Source: Straminergon stramineum (lineage: Eukaryota > Streptophyta > Bryopsida > Hypnales > Calliergonaceae). Taken from it: a stretch of DNA of 64,000 nt. Each line of letters begins with the position of its first letter. Positions within the stretch are counted from its first letter, which is position 1. The stretch lies in assembly GCA_963920665.1 (NCBI GenBank), contig OY987263.1, forward strand, positions 38,661,218 to 38,725,217. The letters run 5' to 3'. Both the position numbers and the translations under genes were made by a program. Below are positions 34,696 to 47,750 of the stretch, one piece after another. The notes below the pieces were generated by a model. The model saw only the letters and a list, made by a program, of their open reading frames with translations, did no database searches and was not told where the DNA came from.

Positions 34696-35625
34696 TAGAA
34701 ATCATGTTCAAGAACAAAGAGCTCATGAAAAATAAATGGTAGATATTACTTGTTTGTTAAAGAATATTATGTTGGATTTTCACAATGTAATTTCCATTAT
34801 AAATTGGCAATTCTTAGCTTTTACAAATCAACATCACCGTACTCTAGCATTCCTTGAATGAAGAAAAAACTATTTATATTTATTTAAACACCGTAATTGT
34901 ACAACCTTGAGCGTAGAGTCTTGTACTACATTCTTCTAAAGTAATTGATATAGCCGGTGTGCCCTAATAGGACATTTGACATTGAGATGATGAGAGTTGT
35001 TGCCCTCTCCGATTTCTAAAACATCAAGTATCCTTGGCATATTTCCAAAATAACCCAAAAAATTCTATTGTAAAAGTTTCATCAATATAACAAAATCTTC
35101 TTTGTGGCTACAATTTCCTATTAGAGGTTTTTTAAATTTCTATGTTGACTTTAAAGGCCAATCAAATATGATACGTGCATCTAAAATCATCTAAATAAGA
35201 ATTTGAGAATGGTTCCTATTGTTTTCTTGTTATCTAAGTTAAATTTCCCTCAAATCACATAGTTGCATCAATCACAAAATCTGAGGGAGATACCATATCA
35301 TTAATATTGAAGGATTGATTCAAATTTGAAACTACCTCATTCAAAGACATTAGTTGCAAGGACTAGGTTATAAGACTAAAGGTCTTTATCTAGAAATAAC
35401 TTTTCAATGCACTCAATAGTTTGGCATAGTTGTTTCAATTGATTGATGACAAAGTCTATACCCATGTATGTCATTGTTGTAGTGCCATGTTAGTGTGGTT
35501 TTAATCTTCAAGGTCAAAATATGCTTTTGGATAGAATGGAAAATTCAATGAAATATATTTTCAAATAGAAACTTCAATTGTTGTAAACAAGAGTGACAAA
35601 CTTCACATAATAGACATGTAGTTTA

Positions 35626-36780
35626 GATTTTGTTTACCTAACAAAACCTAAGACTACAAGTATAGAGGGTTATCTAGCTAGGAGAAGAGGTCAATTTGTC
35701 TATCATTATGTGACTAAAGTCACTTGTTTTGTAGATTGAATTGAGATTAATTTTCTTTTAGTGGTTAACATACAAATTGTATAATCACACATTAAGAATC
35801 ACTCTTATTCTCAAGATTATTTAGTCCAAACCTAATGCTATAGATGGATGTTTGACTTCATAGTCCTGTCTAATGGAGGTTTGGCTTATGGCAAGTTATC
35901 CCAAGCATGACTTCAATTTGTGTATGCAAATGCAAATGATCTATCACGTAATCAAAATGCCCAAATATGTAGTTTAGAATATTTATATAATATATTTAGT
36001 TTATTAATTACCCTTGCTACTTTTTATCATTTGTCAATTTGTTCCATCTTCTATTTAGCTATCATATTTTCCATTTAAGATGCCAATTCAAATCAGTAAA
36101 CTATGCCAATTTGTCCACTAGCTTAAATGCAAGGTATGGTCTGTAAAAATGCTACCTGGCATTTCAACTAGCTTTGCGAGTTCTGTCCATTTGCTTGACT
36201 TTTATTCTAGTCTCTTAAGCTTTTCAATTTGCAACATTTTGATAATTTATTAATGTTTAATTTGTCAAATCTTCATCTCACAACTTTTCTTTTTCCTTTA
36301 TCACGACAACCCAAGATTATCTTGATGATGATTTAACTTTTAGACCACTTTAACTAGAGATTGAATACCTTTCATCTAATCATCACTCATGATGTTTATC
36401 CAAATTATAATTTCGTCAATTTATAATTATAACTTAATCCTCATTGATGCTCATTCAGTCAATTTGTTGTAAATCACATAATCAATTCTCACAAAAATTA
36501 TTATTCACACTTAACTACAAAAACTCCTAGGCTTATAAATCACATAGTATGGACCAAGTCTGTTAAACTAAATCTAAAACAATGAGGCAAGGAAGACAAA
36601 AGTCAAATCATTCTTGAATAACTTCTTCATTATAATGCTCAACACTTAAGCCTTTAAATAGTACATGAAAGGTTTCTAATCTATGTCTAAAGACACATCC
36701 TTTAAGAACGGTTGTGTCTTCTATGAAAGGTAATACCTTTTTAAGACTAATTATATTAAGTTTGATATTACTACATCCAT
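35626..36780. other. AT-rich region, probably including copia 3' LTR
   Basis: No gene recognised. The right side is probably LTR sequence of the minus-strand copia element (LTR start at 36782), but its outer end was not found. Confidence 0.4.
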
Positions 36781-36796
36781 CAACCTCCTTTAACAA
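36781..36796 (-). other. Polypurine tract and 3' LTR start of copia element
   Basis: On the minus strand, ttaaaggaggt directly precedes TGATGGATG, the expected polypurine tract followed by an LTR that starts with TG. It lies just beyond the end of the copia RNase H frame (with the 36835-37546 insertion removed). Confidence 0.5.
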
Positions 36797-36834
36797 AAAC
36801 TTCATAACTTGTTAAGCTACAATACTACCAACAA

Positions 36835-37546
36835 GGGTGATTGCAAGAAACACTTGTCCTATTTTTTGTCCCCTTGCCCTTGGACAAGTGGTTTTTTGGT
36901 CATAACTTCTACATCGTAAGTCTGTTTGTCTTGAAATTTGGAATGAAGGTACACATAAAAGTTTCACACATTCTCTAATTTTTTGATTAAAAAAAATTAC
37001 TTTAATATTTTTAAGGTGCCTTGATTGGATGTCTACCTTGGCTATTTGGGGGTTTGGTCTGATGTTGTACCCACAAATGCAAACTAGAAGCCACAAATTG
37101 GAGAAGTTGAAGGTGTACTTGCATTCCAATGATGGACCAAGAGTTTTTTGCAAAAAACCTTTGCATGAGGTGTTTATATGGGGCCAAAGTGACTGTTGTT
37201 TGTGCACATTTTTTGGGCAAGAGAAAATTTTCCTAGAAGAAATTTTTGGTGCAATGCAAGAGTAGGCTTGTCTACAAAAATGTCTTTTTTGGAGGGAAAT
37301 TTTTGAATTTTTTTTGAATTACTAAAAATGAAAAGGTCCATAGACCCTTTGTTTGCTATTTTCTATTCCTAGTGGCTTCTACAATACTCCATAGTAGTCT
37401 ATAGTACTACATAGTAGTATACAGTACTGAATCAACAGTTCAAATTTGTAGGCGCCCCAAATCAACAGTTGAGATTCACAAGAGCACTCTAATGCTCAAA
37501 ATTGTGTTTTTGAGCCAAAAACGTGAAGTGTTTCTTGCAATCACCC
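36835..37546. mobile_element. ~712-bp TIR element A (GGGTGATTGCAAGAAACAC family)
   Basis: Left end GGGTGATTGCAAGAAACACT and a right end that is its reverse complement over about 20 bases, flanked by a perfect 4-bp duplication ACAA (36831-36834 and 37547-37550). It sits at the end of the copia RNase H coding sequence. The interior is non-coding and diverged from copies B and C, but keeps a tctctaatttttt block and a ggctatttgggggttt block. Confidence 0.85.
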
Positions 37547-37550
37547 ACAA

Positions 37551-40500
37551 TTCCTAATCCAATATATTGAACACATTTTTCATATTTTATTTTACTTAAT
37601 CCTTTTGTAAGAAAATTTGCTAACATATTCTCAATTGGACAATATTTTAGCTCCATTGTGCCATCTTTTACTTACTCTCGTACATAGTAATGTTGTATAT
37701 CAATGCGTTTTGTACGAGAATGGAATTTGGGATTATGACTTAGATCAATAGCTCCTTGATTATCACAATGTATAATTGTGGGTTGATGTTGTGTTCTCTG
37801 AAGTCTTGAAGCAAATTACGAAGTCATATGACTTCTTGGATAGATTGTGAAATAGAAATATACTTAGCTTTTGTTGAGGATAAAGCAATAGTACTTTGTT
37901 GTTTGCTTTTCCAACTCACTACCACTCCTCCTAAAATAAATATGTAACCAAAAGTGGATTTGCGAGAGGCATGATCTCCCACCCAATCAGCATCACTAAA
38001 ACCAGTTAACTCAAGTTTGTCATATGTTTTAGAGAAATAGTTGTAGGAAAGACCATAATTGGAAGAGCTTTGTAAAAATTCGTTTAACATCTATTCAATC
38101 TTGAGGTTGGGGATTAGATAAGTAATTGAAGACTTGTCCAACCGCAAAACTAATATCAAGTTGAGTGCAAACACTTGCATGGTCCAAACAACCAACAACT
38201 TCATGGTATGGAATTTTATTCATCTTTAATTGTTCTTCATGAGAAAGTGAATCATCTCGTGGATCATTCCTTGAAATATGTTTAGATGAAGCTTCAACTA
38301 GAGTTGAAACACATTTACAATTGGTCATATTAAATTGTTTTAATATGTATGAGTTAATATATTGGTGTTGAGTATGATACACCTTTTTAGAGGTGTGATT
38401 AACTATTCATTGAATCCCAAGAATGTATTCTAATGAACCAAGGTTTGTCATGGTATATTCCTTTTTCAATTCGATTTTAGTAGCTAAAAAAAGTAAGCCT
38501 AAAGGATCATTAGTGGTGAGAATTGTATCATCTTCATAAAGAGCTATGACTACCGAAAGACGTCCCCTTATTTCTTAATATAAATATTAGAATCAGTAGT
38601 GCTACTAATGAAACCTATAGACACTAAAAATGCATGGATTTTGTGGTACCATGACCTCGAGCTTTAATTGTCTAAGTCCATATACGGATTTATGTAAGAG
38701 ACAAACATTCTTAAAAAATTGTAAACCAATATACCTTTCTGGTTGATGCACGTAAATCAATTCTTTTGGTAACCCATATAAAAATGCACTTTTGACATCC
38801 ATATAATGTAGAACGACCCCCCTAGTAGCAGCCTATGCTAAAAGGACACAAATTGATGTAATTTTGATAACTGGAGAAAAAGTGTCAAAAAAATCAAGGC
38901 CCTCAATTCGTGAATACCCCTTTTCAACAAGACCGGCTTTGAACCTATCAATAGTACCATTTGATTTTAATTTGATTTTATAAATCCATCTACAACCAAT
39001 AGGCTTACAAACTTTGGGCAATTCTACAAGTGTCCATGTTTTATTATCCATCAAGATTTATATTTGTCATCCATTGCCACTTTCCACCAAGCGGAATCAG
39101 CACTTATCATAGCCTCTTGATATGAATTAGGTTTAGCATTGGATTTGAAAGGTTCAACTATAAAAGCTAAGGCTTCAAGGAATTTTCATGAAGGAACCCT
39201 TTCACGTGTAGATCGTTGAGGTGCACTCAACAATGCAGTATTGATGTCTTCATGAGAGGTAGGTAGGTCTATCTTTGGTTTATTTTGTCCTTCAAATTTA
39301 GTGCTTGAATCATAAAATTTGGAGATGGAGTCAAAGTCTGAATGATAGTTTGGAATTTCTATTGGTGGATTTTGCAAATTTTTTTCTACATCCATAGGAG
39401 GTTGAATTGGATTATCATCAAGGAGATCAATAGTAGAAAAGGTAGTACTAGAATTTATTGGAATGTGAGAATCAAGGTTGTGTCTTCAATTTTGGTAATA
39501 AGACCCTCATCAAAAACCACATCCCTACTAATTATAATGGACTTTGTCTAAAAATCATATAACATTTAGGCTTTAGTAGTGTCACTATATCCTACTAGTA
39601 TGCCTTCTTGACTTTTGCTATCAAATTTCTTACGTTTTTCACTTGGAATTTGAAAAAATGCTTTTTAACAAAAAACACAAAGGTGAGAAACAATGGGTTT
39701 AATACCACTCCATAATTCTTGTGGTGTGTAATCTAGAACTGCATGGGTAGGTGATCTATTGAGTATATATGACACAATAGCTAAGGCTTCAATCCAAAAA
39801 GTAATATTGATTTTTGCATGAAATAACATACTTTTTGCACTCTCAATAAGGGTCCAATTCATTCTCTCAACAACACCATTTTATTGAGGGGTATATGTAG
39901 CAATAAGCTATCTAATGGTTAATTGGTTAGAAATATATTCTCCTCCATTGTCGCTTAGGGTGATTACAAGAAAGACAAGTCCTATTTTGCATCCCATTTG
40001 GAGTGATGGAGTTGTCATTGGCCATAACTTTTGGAGCATAAAGCCCATGTATTTGAAATTTTTATTTAAGATGACTAACTTGGTACTAATGAGATTCTTT
40101 ATTTTTCAGAAATTTTCAAAAAAAATTTGTAATTAAATTTCAATTTTGCTAATTTGTCACACTTTGGGGTTTAGGGTTTTTTAGTATTGTGGAGTATCCA
40201 AAATTAATGATGTAGACTTGAAAATTTTGTGGGCTATTCCCATACTAGCAGACATGTGTCTACCAAAGGGCACTTAAAAAAGCATTATTTTTTGTCTTCC
40301 ACATGCATGCAAATAGAGGTCCCTAACATATCATTCTGAACATTGAAGATGGTTTCTCTTTCATTTTTGAGTGAAATCTCTTCATCATGAAATCCTCCCC
40401 AATTTCTAATTTTTAATTTCTTTGAAAATTCTTTTTTCTATTTTTTACAAATTAAAACGTCAAAGTGTCTATTTTCTACAAAAATTGTGTCACTCTATTT

Positions 40501-41130
40501 TGTGAATAACTTTTCACCCACATTTTTCTTATGCCTCAAATTTTGGTGATATGATATTTCTATTATTATATTAATTATCCATATTTTCTTTCATTTCTAA
40601 ATATTTTTTCCAACATGTTAGAGTACAACGGGCAAAAAGCCAAATTCTACAAAAAAACCATTGGTCTTTCTTGCAATGACCCCTTATTATTACCTTCAAT
40701 TTACATCTAGTTGGAATTCAGCCATATTTTTGTATTAAAAAAATTTGTCAAAAACTTCATTTTTCTTGGCCATAAATTGAACAATTGTTCTTCGTGAAAA
40801 AACATCAATAAAAGTCACAAATATCGTGCTCCACCATGTGAATATGTTTGCATTTAATCCACAAACATACAAATGAACAAGTTCTAATTTATTAAAGGCC
40901 TGATGTGCTTTTCTTGTATTGAACCTAAATCGTTGTTGTTTTCCTTTTCAGACAACTAGGACACAAACTTAATTTATGGGATGATGTCAAATGTAAACCA
41001 TGAACTAGGTATTTGGTGTACATAAGTTGTAGTTTATGGAGGCCTATGTGACCTAGGAGTTGATACTATAAGTCAACAATAATCATGACTTTCGTTGAAG
41101 GTATCTTAGTAGTAACGAAGACTTGATCAT
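37551..41130 (-). pseudogene. Degenerate Ty1/copia polyprotein
   Basis: Minus-strand retrotransposon pol broken by many stops and frameshifts. From 5' to 3' on the minus strand: a gag-pre-integrase remnant with LCPSCL near 40950; integrase core remnant with TFID near 40800; integrase C-terminal part WIEALAIVSYILNRSPTHA (39862-39665); reverse transcriptase block beginning NKTWTLVELPK with WIYKIKLKSNG (39054-38833) and DVKSAFLYGLPKELIYV (38802-38605); and RNase H with GFSDADWVGD and the ALSSTKAKYI box (38090-37824), continuing to about 37551. Domain order integrase before reverse transcriptase identifies Ty1/copia. Gag and the 5' LTR are missing or unrecognisable. It is non-functional as seen; element B (39958-40682) splits the integrase part. 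Confidence 0.85.
39958..40682. mobile_element. ~725-bp TIR element B, inserted in copia integrase
   Basis: Left end GGGTGATTACAAGAAAGACA; right end reverse-complemented GGGTCATTGCAAGAAAGACC. Flanked by a perfect 4-bp duplication CTTA (39954-39957, 40683-40686). Copia integrase sequence resumes on both sides, so the element interrupts it. Non-coding. Confidence 0.85.
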
Positions 41131-41329
41131 TTTGATCTTTTGGGACAGTGTTTCCAGAAATGCCTAAGACTAGATGCCAATTCCATTCTTTTTTCTAGGA
41201 AATTTTACTGAAAAATTTCATTCTTCTTTCTATTTCAAGAAGTTTCACCTCCCCCAATTCAATTTCAGCTATTAAATGGGCACTTTATGGACCTCCTACC
41301 TTATTTTCAGCGTGGTTGGTAAGACCATA

Positions 41330-43808
41330 TCGCCTACAGCAACAACCATGTCTCGAAGCCCAATGTTATAAAGTAGTTCATAGTTGTCCCCATTTAAGAA
41401 TTCCGGGATTGAGTTTCTGATGGTTCTTTTTCTTTGACTAGATTGGTACTTGAGGTGGCTTGTACTTTTTTCTTTTCTTTTGAAACATGTGGCTTGTACT
41501 TTGGTTCTTTCCACAATTATGAAGTGTGTTTTTTGGGTTTTTTTTAAATAAATGAAACATGGTTCCATTGCAAAATAAAATTATGAAGTTTTTTGAACTG
41601 AAAATCTCACTAAGATATCTTAGGCTAGGGAATTTCTCAAGGGGCTTCATATAGTATCAGAACTGCTAGAGCATGATGAAAGTGAACTTTCTTTTTCTTT
41701 TTTTTGAAACAAGTGAAGCAGAATTTCATTGCGAAAGAGAGATACATGAAAGTGAACATTGGGTAAGCAACATGAGGGCTCGTGTAAGGTATTCTAAATC
41801 ATACTCCCTCCATCCCAAAATGATTTTCTAGTTGGACAAAATGTTTGGGATTTTTATTTGTTGAAAATAATTTTATTTCAACATGTTTCAAGCTATAAGA
41901 CAAGTTTGGTGCACTCTTATTGTCTTGTTTGAATTTTGGATCCCTTTTTATAGTGTGGTATTAAGCTTATTGCTATAAAATTAAGAAGCAAAAGATCATT
42001 TGGGGACACAAGGGGTACATAGCACATCATGTTCTATGTCACATCACAAGCTTTTCAAAAACAAAAATCAAGAAGGAAATGGAATAGATAATGTGAAAGT
42101 AGAGCCTTGTTATGAAAAGTTACATGCTGAGCTATGGAGTGGCAAGGGGAATTATTTTTTATAATGAATCTTTTTACTAGACATAACCTCAATGTTGAAT
42201 GATTGAATGTTGACCAACTGTGCTCAATCTAAGGTTTAAAAAAGAGGACATCATAATGTAAAAAAACAAATCCACATTAATGACATTATAGAAGAGAGCA
42301 TCTGTCCTTTCTTTCTCTTCATCTAATGAGAAGTTGTCATCTATCCTCAAATGAAGTCTATTGAATATCTGTATTTTTACTAATTAAAGACCTTTTGCCA
42401 TTTTTAGTTCATTAAAGAACACAATTAGGGTAAGTGCTATTGACAACAAAATAGTAAGTGTCATCTATAACACTATTTGGGTTGGACTTTAGTTTTGAAT
42501 TTAGTGAATATGACAACATACAATAATTGAAGAGTCAAATCTTATCCAAAATTTTCACTTGACCTAGGAGTAGTATTTTCACAATTTGTAACCTATTACT
42601 TCAATATCCAAATAAACTATATTCCAATGCAATGAAATCAAGACCCTACCCACATTAAAAATAAATCTACTCTAATAAGAAAAACCATTCAAAACTAAGG
42701 AAGTGGATTTCTTATCATATATCTTATCTAAAGAAAAGACAAATTACAATCAATTGTAAACATTTTAAGAATCTCATACTCATAAAGAAATTAGATTGAA
42801 GGACATTACATAGACTTTAATTATACTAATTAAAATTTAAAATGAGACTTGTGAAAATAGTGTTCAAGAATAAAGAGCTTGTAAAAAATAAGTGATAGAT
42901 TTTCTTTATTTGTTAAAGAATAATTATGTTGGATTTTCACAATCTAATTTTCACTCCATTTCAAACCAACAATTCTTAGTCTTTACAAAGCAACATTACC
43001 ATACTCGTGTATTCATTGAATGAAAAAGAGCTATTTTATTTATTTAAACTTTGTAATTATGCAACCTTAAGGATAGTATCTTGTAGATGTACATTCTTCA
43101 AAAGTACATTTTGCTTCTATACATACTTGAAAGAAATTGATATAACCAATGTGCCCTAATAGGACATTTTACATTGAAATTATGAAAATTTTGCCCCTCT
43201 TAGATTTCTAAAACATCAACTATCCTTGACAGATTTTTAAAAACCAATTTCTATAGTAAAAGCTTCATCAAAATACAAAATCCTCTTTAGGACAACATTT
43301 TTTTTCAAAGGTTTTCAAAGTTTCTATGTTGGCTTTATAGGCCAATCGAATATGATACCTACATATAAAATCATCTATTTAAATAAGAATATGAAAAAGA
43401 TTCCTATTATTATATTGCTATCTAAGATAACATGTCCTTCAAAGTACATACTATCGTCAATCACAAAATGAAAGTGAGACTTGATATCATTATCATTGAA
43501 GGATTAATTCAAATTTGAAACTACTTCATTCAAAGATATTAGTTGCAGGGACCAGGTTATAAGAAAGGTCTTTCTCTAAAAACTACTTTTTAGTAAAATA
43601 GTTTTAGCATAGTTATTTCAATTGATTGATAACAAAGTTGATACTAATGTTTGACATTGTTGTGGTGTCATTTTAGTGTAGTTTTCATCTTGAAGGTCAA
43701 AATATGCTTTTTGATAGAATGGAGAACTCAATGCAATATACTTCCAGAAAAATACCTCATTTATTTTATATAAAAGTGATATAGACCTCACACAATAGGC
43801 ATCATAAT
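41330..43808 (+). repeat. ~2.5-kb direct repeat, right copy
   Basis: Collinear with 32945-35625 in the same orientation. This copy contains the Stowaway element at 41804-42015 and a single unit of the sequence that is tandem in the left copy. The minus-strand frame RNSIPEFLNGDNYELLYNIG (41420-41355 region) has a short counterpart in the left copy and might be a gag-like remnant, but I cannot show this. Confidence 0.65.
41804..42015. mobile_element. Stowaway MITE, 212 bp, with empty site
   Basis: Left end CTCCCTCCATCCCAAAATGA and right end TCATTTGGGGACACAAGGGG, flanked by TA on both sides (41802-41803, 42016-42017). The homologous left repeat reads aaatcatacat at 33369-33379 with a single TA, i.e. 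the pre-insertion site. Confidence 0.88.
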
Positions 43809-43913
43809 TTGTTCTTCCACATCCTCCTTGATGATCCTTGTCACATCTATGATTTAGAACACATCCTTGCAATTGATGATGGATCCATGCCTATCACTTT
43901 GCATTCCTCTACA

Positions 43914-44636
43914 TGGTGATTGCAAGAAACACTTGTCCTATTTTGTGTCACATGGTGTGTGTTGATTTGTTTTTTGGCCATAACTTTTTTGTTTTGGATC
44001 CAAATGACTCAAGATATATAGGAAAGGTACTCATGATTATCATACACCTTCTCTAATTTTTTCATAATTTTCAAAATTAATTTACTATCCAAAAATAGAC
44101 CCGGATTCAATGTCATACTTGCCAATTTGGAGGGTTTTAGTACTATTTAGAACCCCCCAAAACAAATTTTGAGCTGAAATTCGGATGAGATGGTCTTCTA
44201 GTAGACTTGTAGCTATTCAAGGAAGACATTTAAAAAATAGTTAAATTTTTTGTGGTGTTGGAGTTTACAAAGTGAGCTTCTTTCTACTTGCATTTTGAAA
44301 CATATAAATTATTATTTTGGTGGTTTTTTTGGTGAATGACCATCTCCATAGGGTTGTTGCAAATGGCCAATTTTTATTCTATGTATTTACTTATTTTTAC
44401 TATTTTTACCTAATTAAAACATCAAGGTATGTATTTTCTTAAGACTTAGCACTTTTCTAGTTCTCCTATTAGAGAATTTTTCTATGCAATTCCTTCCATG
44501 GGTACCTTCACCTTAAAGGTATATACATTAGTCATATTTTTTTAAATTTAAAAAAAATGAATTTTCTAATTTTAAAGTACTCCCCAAAAAATCATGAAAA
44601 TGCAACAAAATTGACAGGTGTTTCTTGCAATCACCC
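43914..44636. mobile_element. ~723-bp TIR element C (same family as A and B)
   Basis: Left end (t)GGTGATTGCAAGAAACACT and right end reverse-complemented GGGTGATTGCAAGAAACACC. Flanks TACA / TACT are a 4-bp duplication with one change. Length agrees with A (712) and B (725). The interior shares cttctctaattttttcat and ttgccaatttggagggtttt with A. Confidence 0.82.
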
Positions 44637-46452
44637 TACTTAAAAATACAAGCGGCCAAAATGCATAGAAAATATTTAGATTCCTAGTACACTTTGACAT
44701 AGATGAATTGTAAAAGGAAAACCCAAGAACTCAAGGTTTTAAACCTTAAAGGACAAACCTACATGAGGGACATAGTTTTAGGGTCAAATCGAAATTTCAC
44801 ATAGTTCTTGATTTTAAATGTCTTGGAACTAGACAAAGAAAATGTAGTTTTACTCATGTAAATTTTTTTCCTTATTCTTTTTTTTCTAAAATTGTTAAAA
44901 TTTTAATTTTTGTGACTCTTGAAGGTAGCATCTTGAAAGCTTAAAATACACCAATTTTGAACCTTTCTATCCAATTTACCTTAGTGTGAGCTCAAGGAGT
45001 ATACCAATTACACCATGATAATTATTACTATCATCTGCAAGTTTCTAAAAAATTTCAGACTATATTCAACATTTTTGTAAGTACTTAGATTTTTACAAAG
45101 ATAATACTTCAAAAAATCATATAAATTATTTTTTTAATTATGAAAAAATGAAGTGATCTCTCTCTCTCTCTCTATTAAAATGTCAAATTCACCTTCAAAT
45201 GGAAAAATAAAAAAATAAAGCTATTCCATACATGCATTTGGATTCACATATCCATAAAAAGCAAAACTACCATAAATTCTGCACAATGAAGTGGCAATAG
45301 AATCTTGTTTGCCACAAAACACATGGACATAGAGAAATCATGACCTAGACAACTATGGACAATAAAGGTCCTAGAAGTGATTTGCACTATTTGTAGGGAA
45401 CCCAAACTATAAATGCACCCATTCATCTAAAAATCTCTTGTTTTGGATGAGCCACCTTGGCAATAGGCTTTGTCCTCCCAAATTCTAATAATCTTTAATA
45501 CTCTTACCTCCAATAGATGGTGGAAACCTACTAATACACAAATAATTTTACTCCTTTTCAAACGGACACATTCAATGATAGTCCAATACATTCTATTTAA
45601 TTAAAAAGGAGGTACATTTACCAATTGGGATGGCATATACAAGAGGAATAAGGGCTGATTATCATTTGAGTGGGGTCCCCATGAAAGAAATCAGTAACTG
45701 GTTGCCAAAGCACTCCCTAACTGAACTAATTAGTATATGGGATGGGGTTCAAGAAATGTACTTTAATCATGTTAAGGCAGATGGGGGTACCCAAATGAAC
45801 ATCAGGCACATAGCTACCATACTACCATGGTACATTTGATCCTCACATAGCAAGTTCAACTTCTTGGGGTGGTGACAACAGTTGCATACAACCATAGTAC
45901 CACACAAGCAGATTCTTGAGAGATAATTTCTCACTCCTGGTTGAATACATAGTGAATGCTTTGAGAGGACATGAACAAAAGTGTTTTTTGGTGTGAGAAT
46001 TTCAAAAGCTTTGCTAGCACTCTAGTAGTAGTCCATCTCTCCTTCAACAAAAGACACCATGGGTGATAAGGTTTGACAAGAGAGAAAATACTAGCTTCAT
46101 TGTTTTTTCTTTGGTTTTATTTTGGTTTTGGCATTTGCTTGTGTTCGTGAAAAGGATGACAACTGATCCTTGGCTGTAGACACCTCACTTACATAAACTA
46201 ACACACTTTTTATTTGTTAGCTTGCATGGGCATAGGTGAGGCCCAAACGCTCAAGCTCTAAGCTTTTATCAAAACATTTCTAAGATTTATTTCATGAGTT
46301 TGCTCTAAACTTGCTACCTTGATTACACTTATAACTATTTTAATTTAGGTGTAATGACATATTTCAATCACTCCCTATGTTTGCTTTCTATCTTTAGGTA
46401 AAAGATGAGTTTTGATACTTATTGGAATAGGAAGGACAGTGATCCCTCCCTT
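44637..46452. other. AT-rich intergenic region
   Basis: Short ORFs only, including a 69-codon frame at 45630-45839 without recognised similarity. A TC dinucleotide tract lies at 45158-45173. No gene is supported. Confidence 0.5.
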
Positions 46453-47750
46453 TGTCGCGCCCCTTAGTGACACTTACCACCTTAAGCTCACTTTCCAAGC
46501 ACTTAACACTTTAGTGCTACCGAGGTTCATGCTCTCCTAACACTGCACATGCCACGCACCCACAATGTTAGGTTCCAACTCAAGTCACGGGGGTCCCCAT
46601 TCCTCCGTGACCTCCAATCCTTTCCTTCCCACACTTAACTCCCATAAGAAACCGGGGATGTCATTTGATGACATGGGGCGGAACTTCCATTGATGTCCAA
46701 GCACTCGGTGGAGGCACTACTCCCCACCGGTGCTAACCGCCTTTGCATGGGACCCAATTCCCCACTAGGCCCAACCCAACTCATTTCGGGACTCACTAAT
46801 TGGGACTCACCAACTGGGACTCACACCATGGCCTAGTGTGGAGTGGGACACCACCCAACCGGTATCAAGGAGTACACAAGTACTCCACGGTAACACACAA
46901 GTCGTGGTAAAGCTCCAACAGTAACCTCACCACCCGGGGCCACTTAGGCTCACCATGGCACCATCCCGGAGGGAGGAGGGAGACCACCCTTCCTCATAGT
47001 ACTCTCTGCGGGATTCGGCAGCTCCCCCCATACTAGAGGTCACTGGGAACCCCCAAGATGCACCCCATTTTGGAAGACCACTCGTTTCCAAGTGGTATCC
47101 CTAAACCGGACCCCCCAAAGACTCCCGATCTTCCCATCGGGATAACTTTTAGCTCCAAGCTCAAAATCCCAAGTGCGAGCCCATTTTTGTGATCTAAATT
47201 TTCCGTAGATCACCATGCACTATTCACTTTCCCCAATACAACAAGTATTGAGGAAGTTATGGCCCTCCAAAGGTACGAATCCCCCGGGAGGTGTAGTTCT
47301 CCGGGACTCCACCCTCTTTGGATGCCCCTAAATTTTAGCTCACAGCTCATCTCCTCATGAGCCTTATTATTCTGGAAATCTTGTCTCCTTAGCTTTTCAA
47401 TGATATGTGGCATGCCCTATTTGACTCAAAGGAACCCTCCCAAACCTTGTTTCCCACGTCCCTATGCCTCGGAACGCAGCCGGGACGCTGCCAACTTTGA
47501 GGAGCCATAAATTTTGACTCCCAACTTGAATTCTCGTGTTCTTTGGACCCATGGACGCGTCTTCTCACAAGCTTTCCATGAATGTGCAACACGCCCTCAA
47601 ATTCGTCCGGATCAGAGCGCTACATTGCTCTGATCGCTCGGGACCCCTAGTCCCCCTCATCTCATCTCTTGCAAGGCTTGGGGAGTCACACCCAACGTCC
47701 CCCTTGCTCACCAAGGTGGCCGGGCACGCCTCTTGATGATGGTCGTGACA
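46453..47750 (-). mobile_element. Solo LTR, 1298 bp, minus orientation
   Basis: On the minus strand it starts TGTCACGACC and ends GGGGCGCGACA (TG...CA ends with short TGTC/GACA inversion). Flanks CCCTT (46448-46452) and CCCTC (47751-47755) fit a slightly decayed 5-bp duplication. The whole length is homologous, in inverted orientation, to the LTR at 48357-55157. GC content is clearly above the surroundings. No internal retrotransposon domain adjoins it. Confidence 0.75.

Larger units (their letters stand above)
32945..35625 (+). repeat. ~2.6-kb direct repeat, left copy
   Basis: Collinear with 41330-43808. Shared landmarks are tctcgaagcccaatgttata, gattggtacttgaggtggct, ggaatttctcaagggg, aattcaaatttgaaactac and ggtcaaaatatgctttt. 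Near 33296 the plus strand reads ttatgtcagagctgc and in the right copy tagtatcagaactgc (41652), similar to a tRNA-Met primer-binding site. This suggests the repeat is an LTR end plus untranslated leader of a plus-strand retroelement without coding region. That is inference. This copy has the insertion at 33394-33679 and lacks the Stowaway element of the right copy. Confidence 0.65.

Noticed and set aside
32945..43808. Reading the two ~2.5-kb repeats as the LTRs of the copia element
   Set aside because: The copia is on the minus strand with its own polypurine tract and LTR start at 36782, while the primer-site-like sequences in the repeats are on the plus strand.
45630..45839. 69-codon plus-strand ORF
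   Set aside because: No recognisable domain and no splice context; length is expected by chance.
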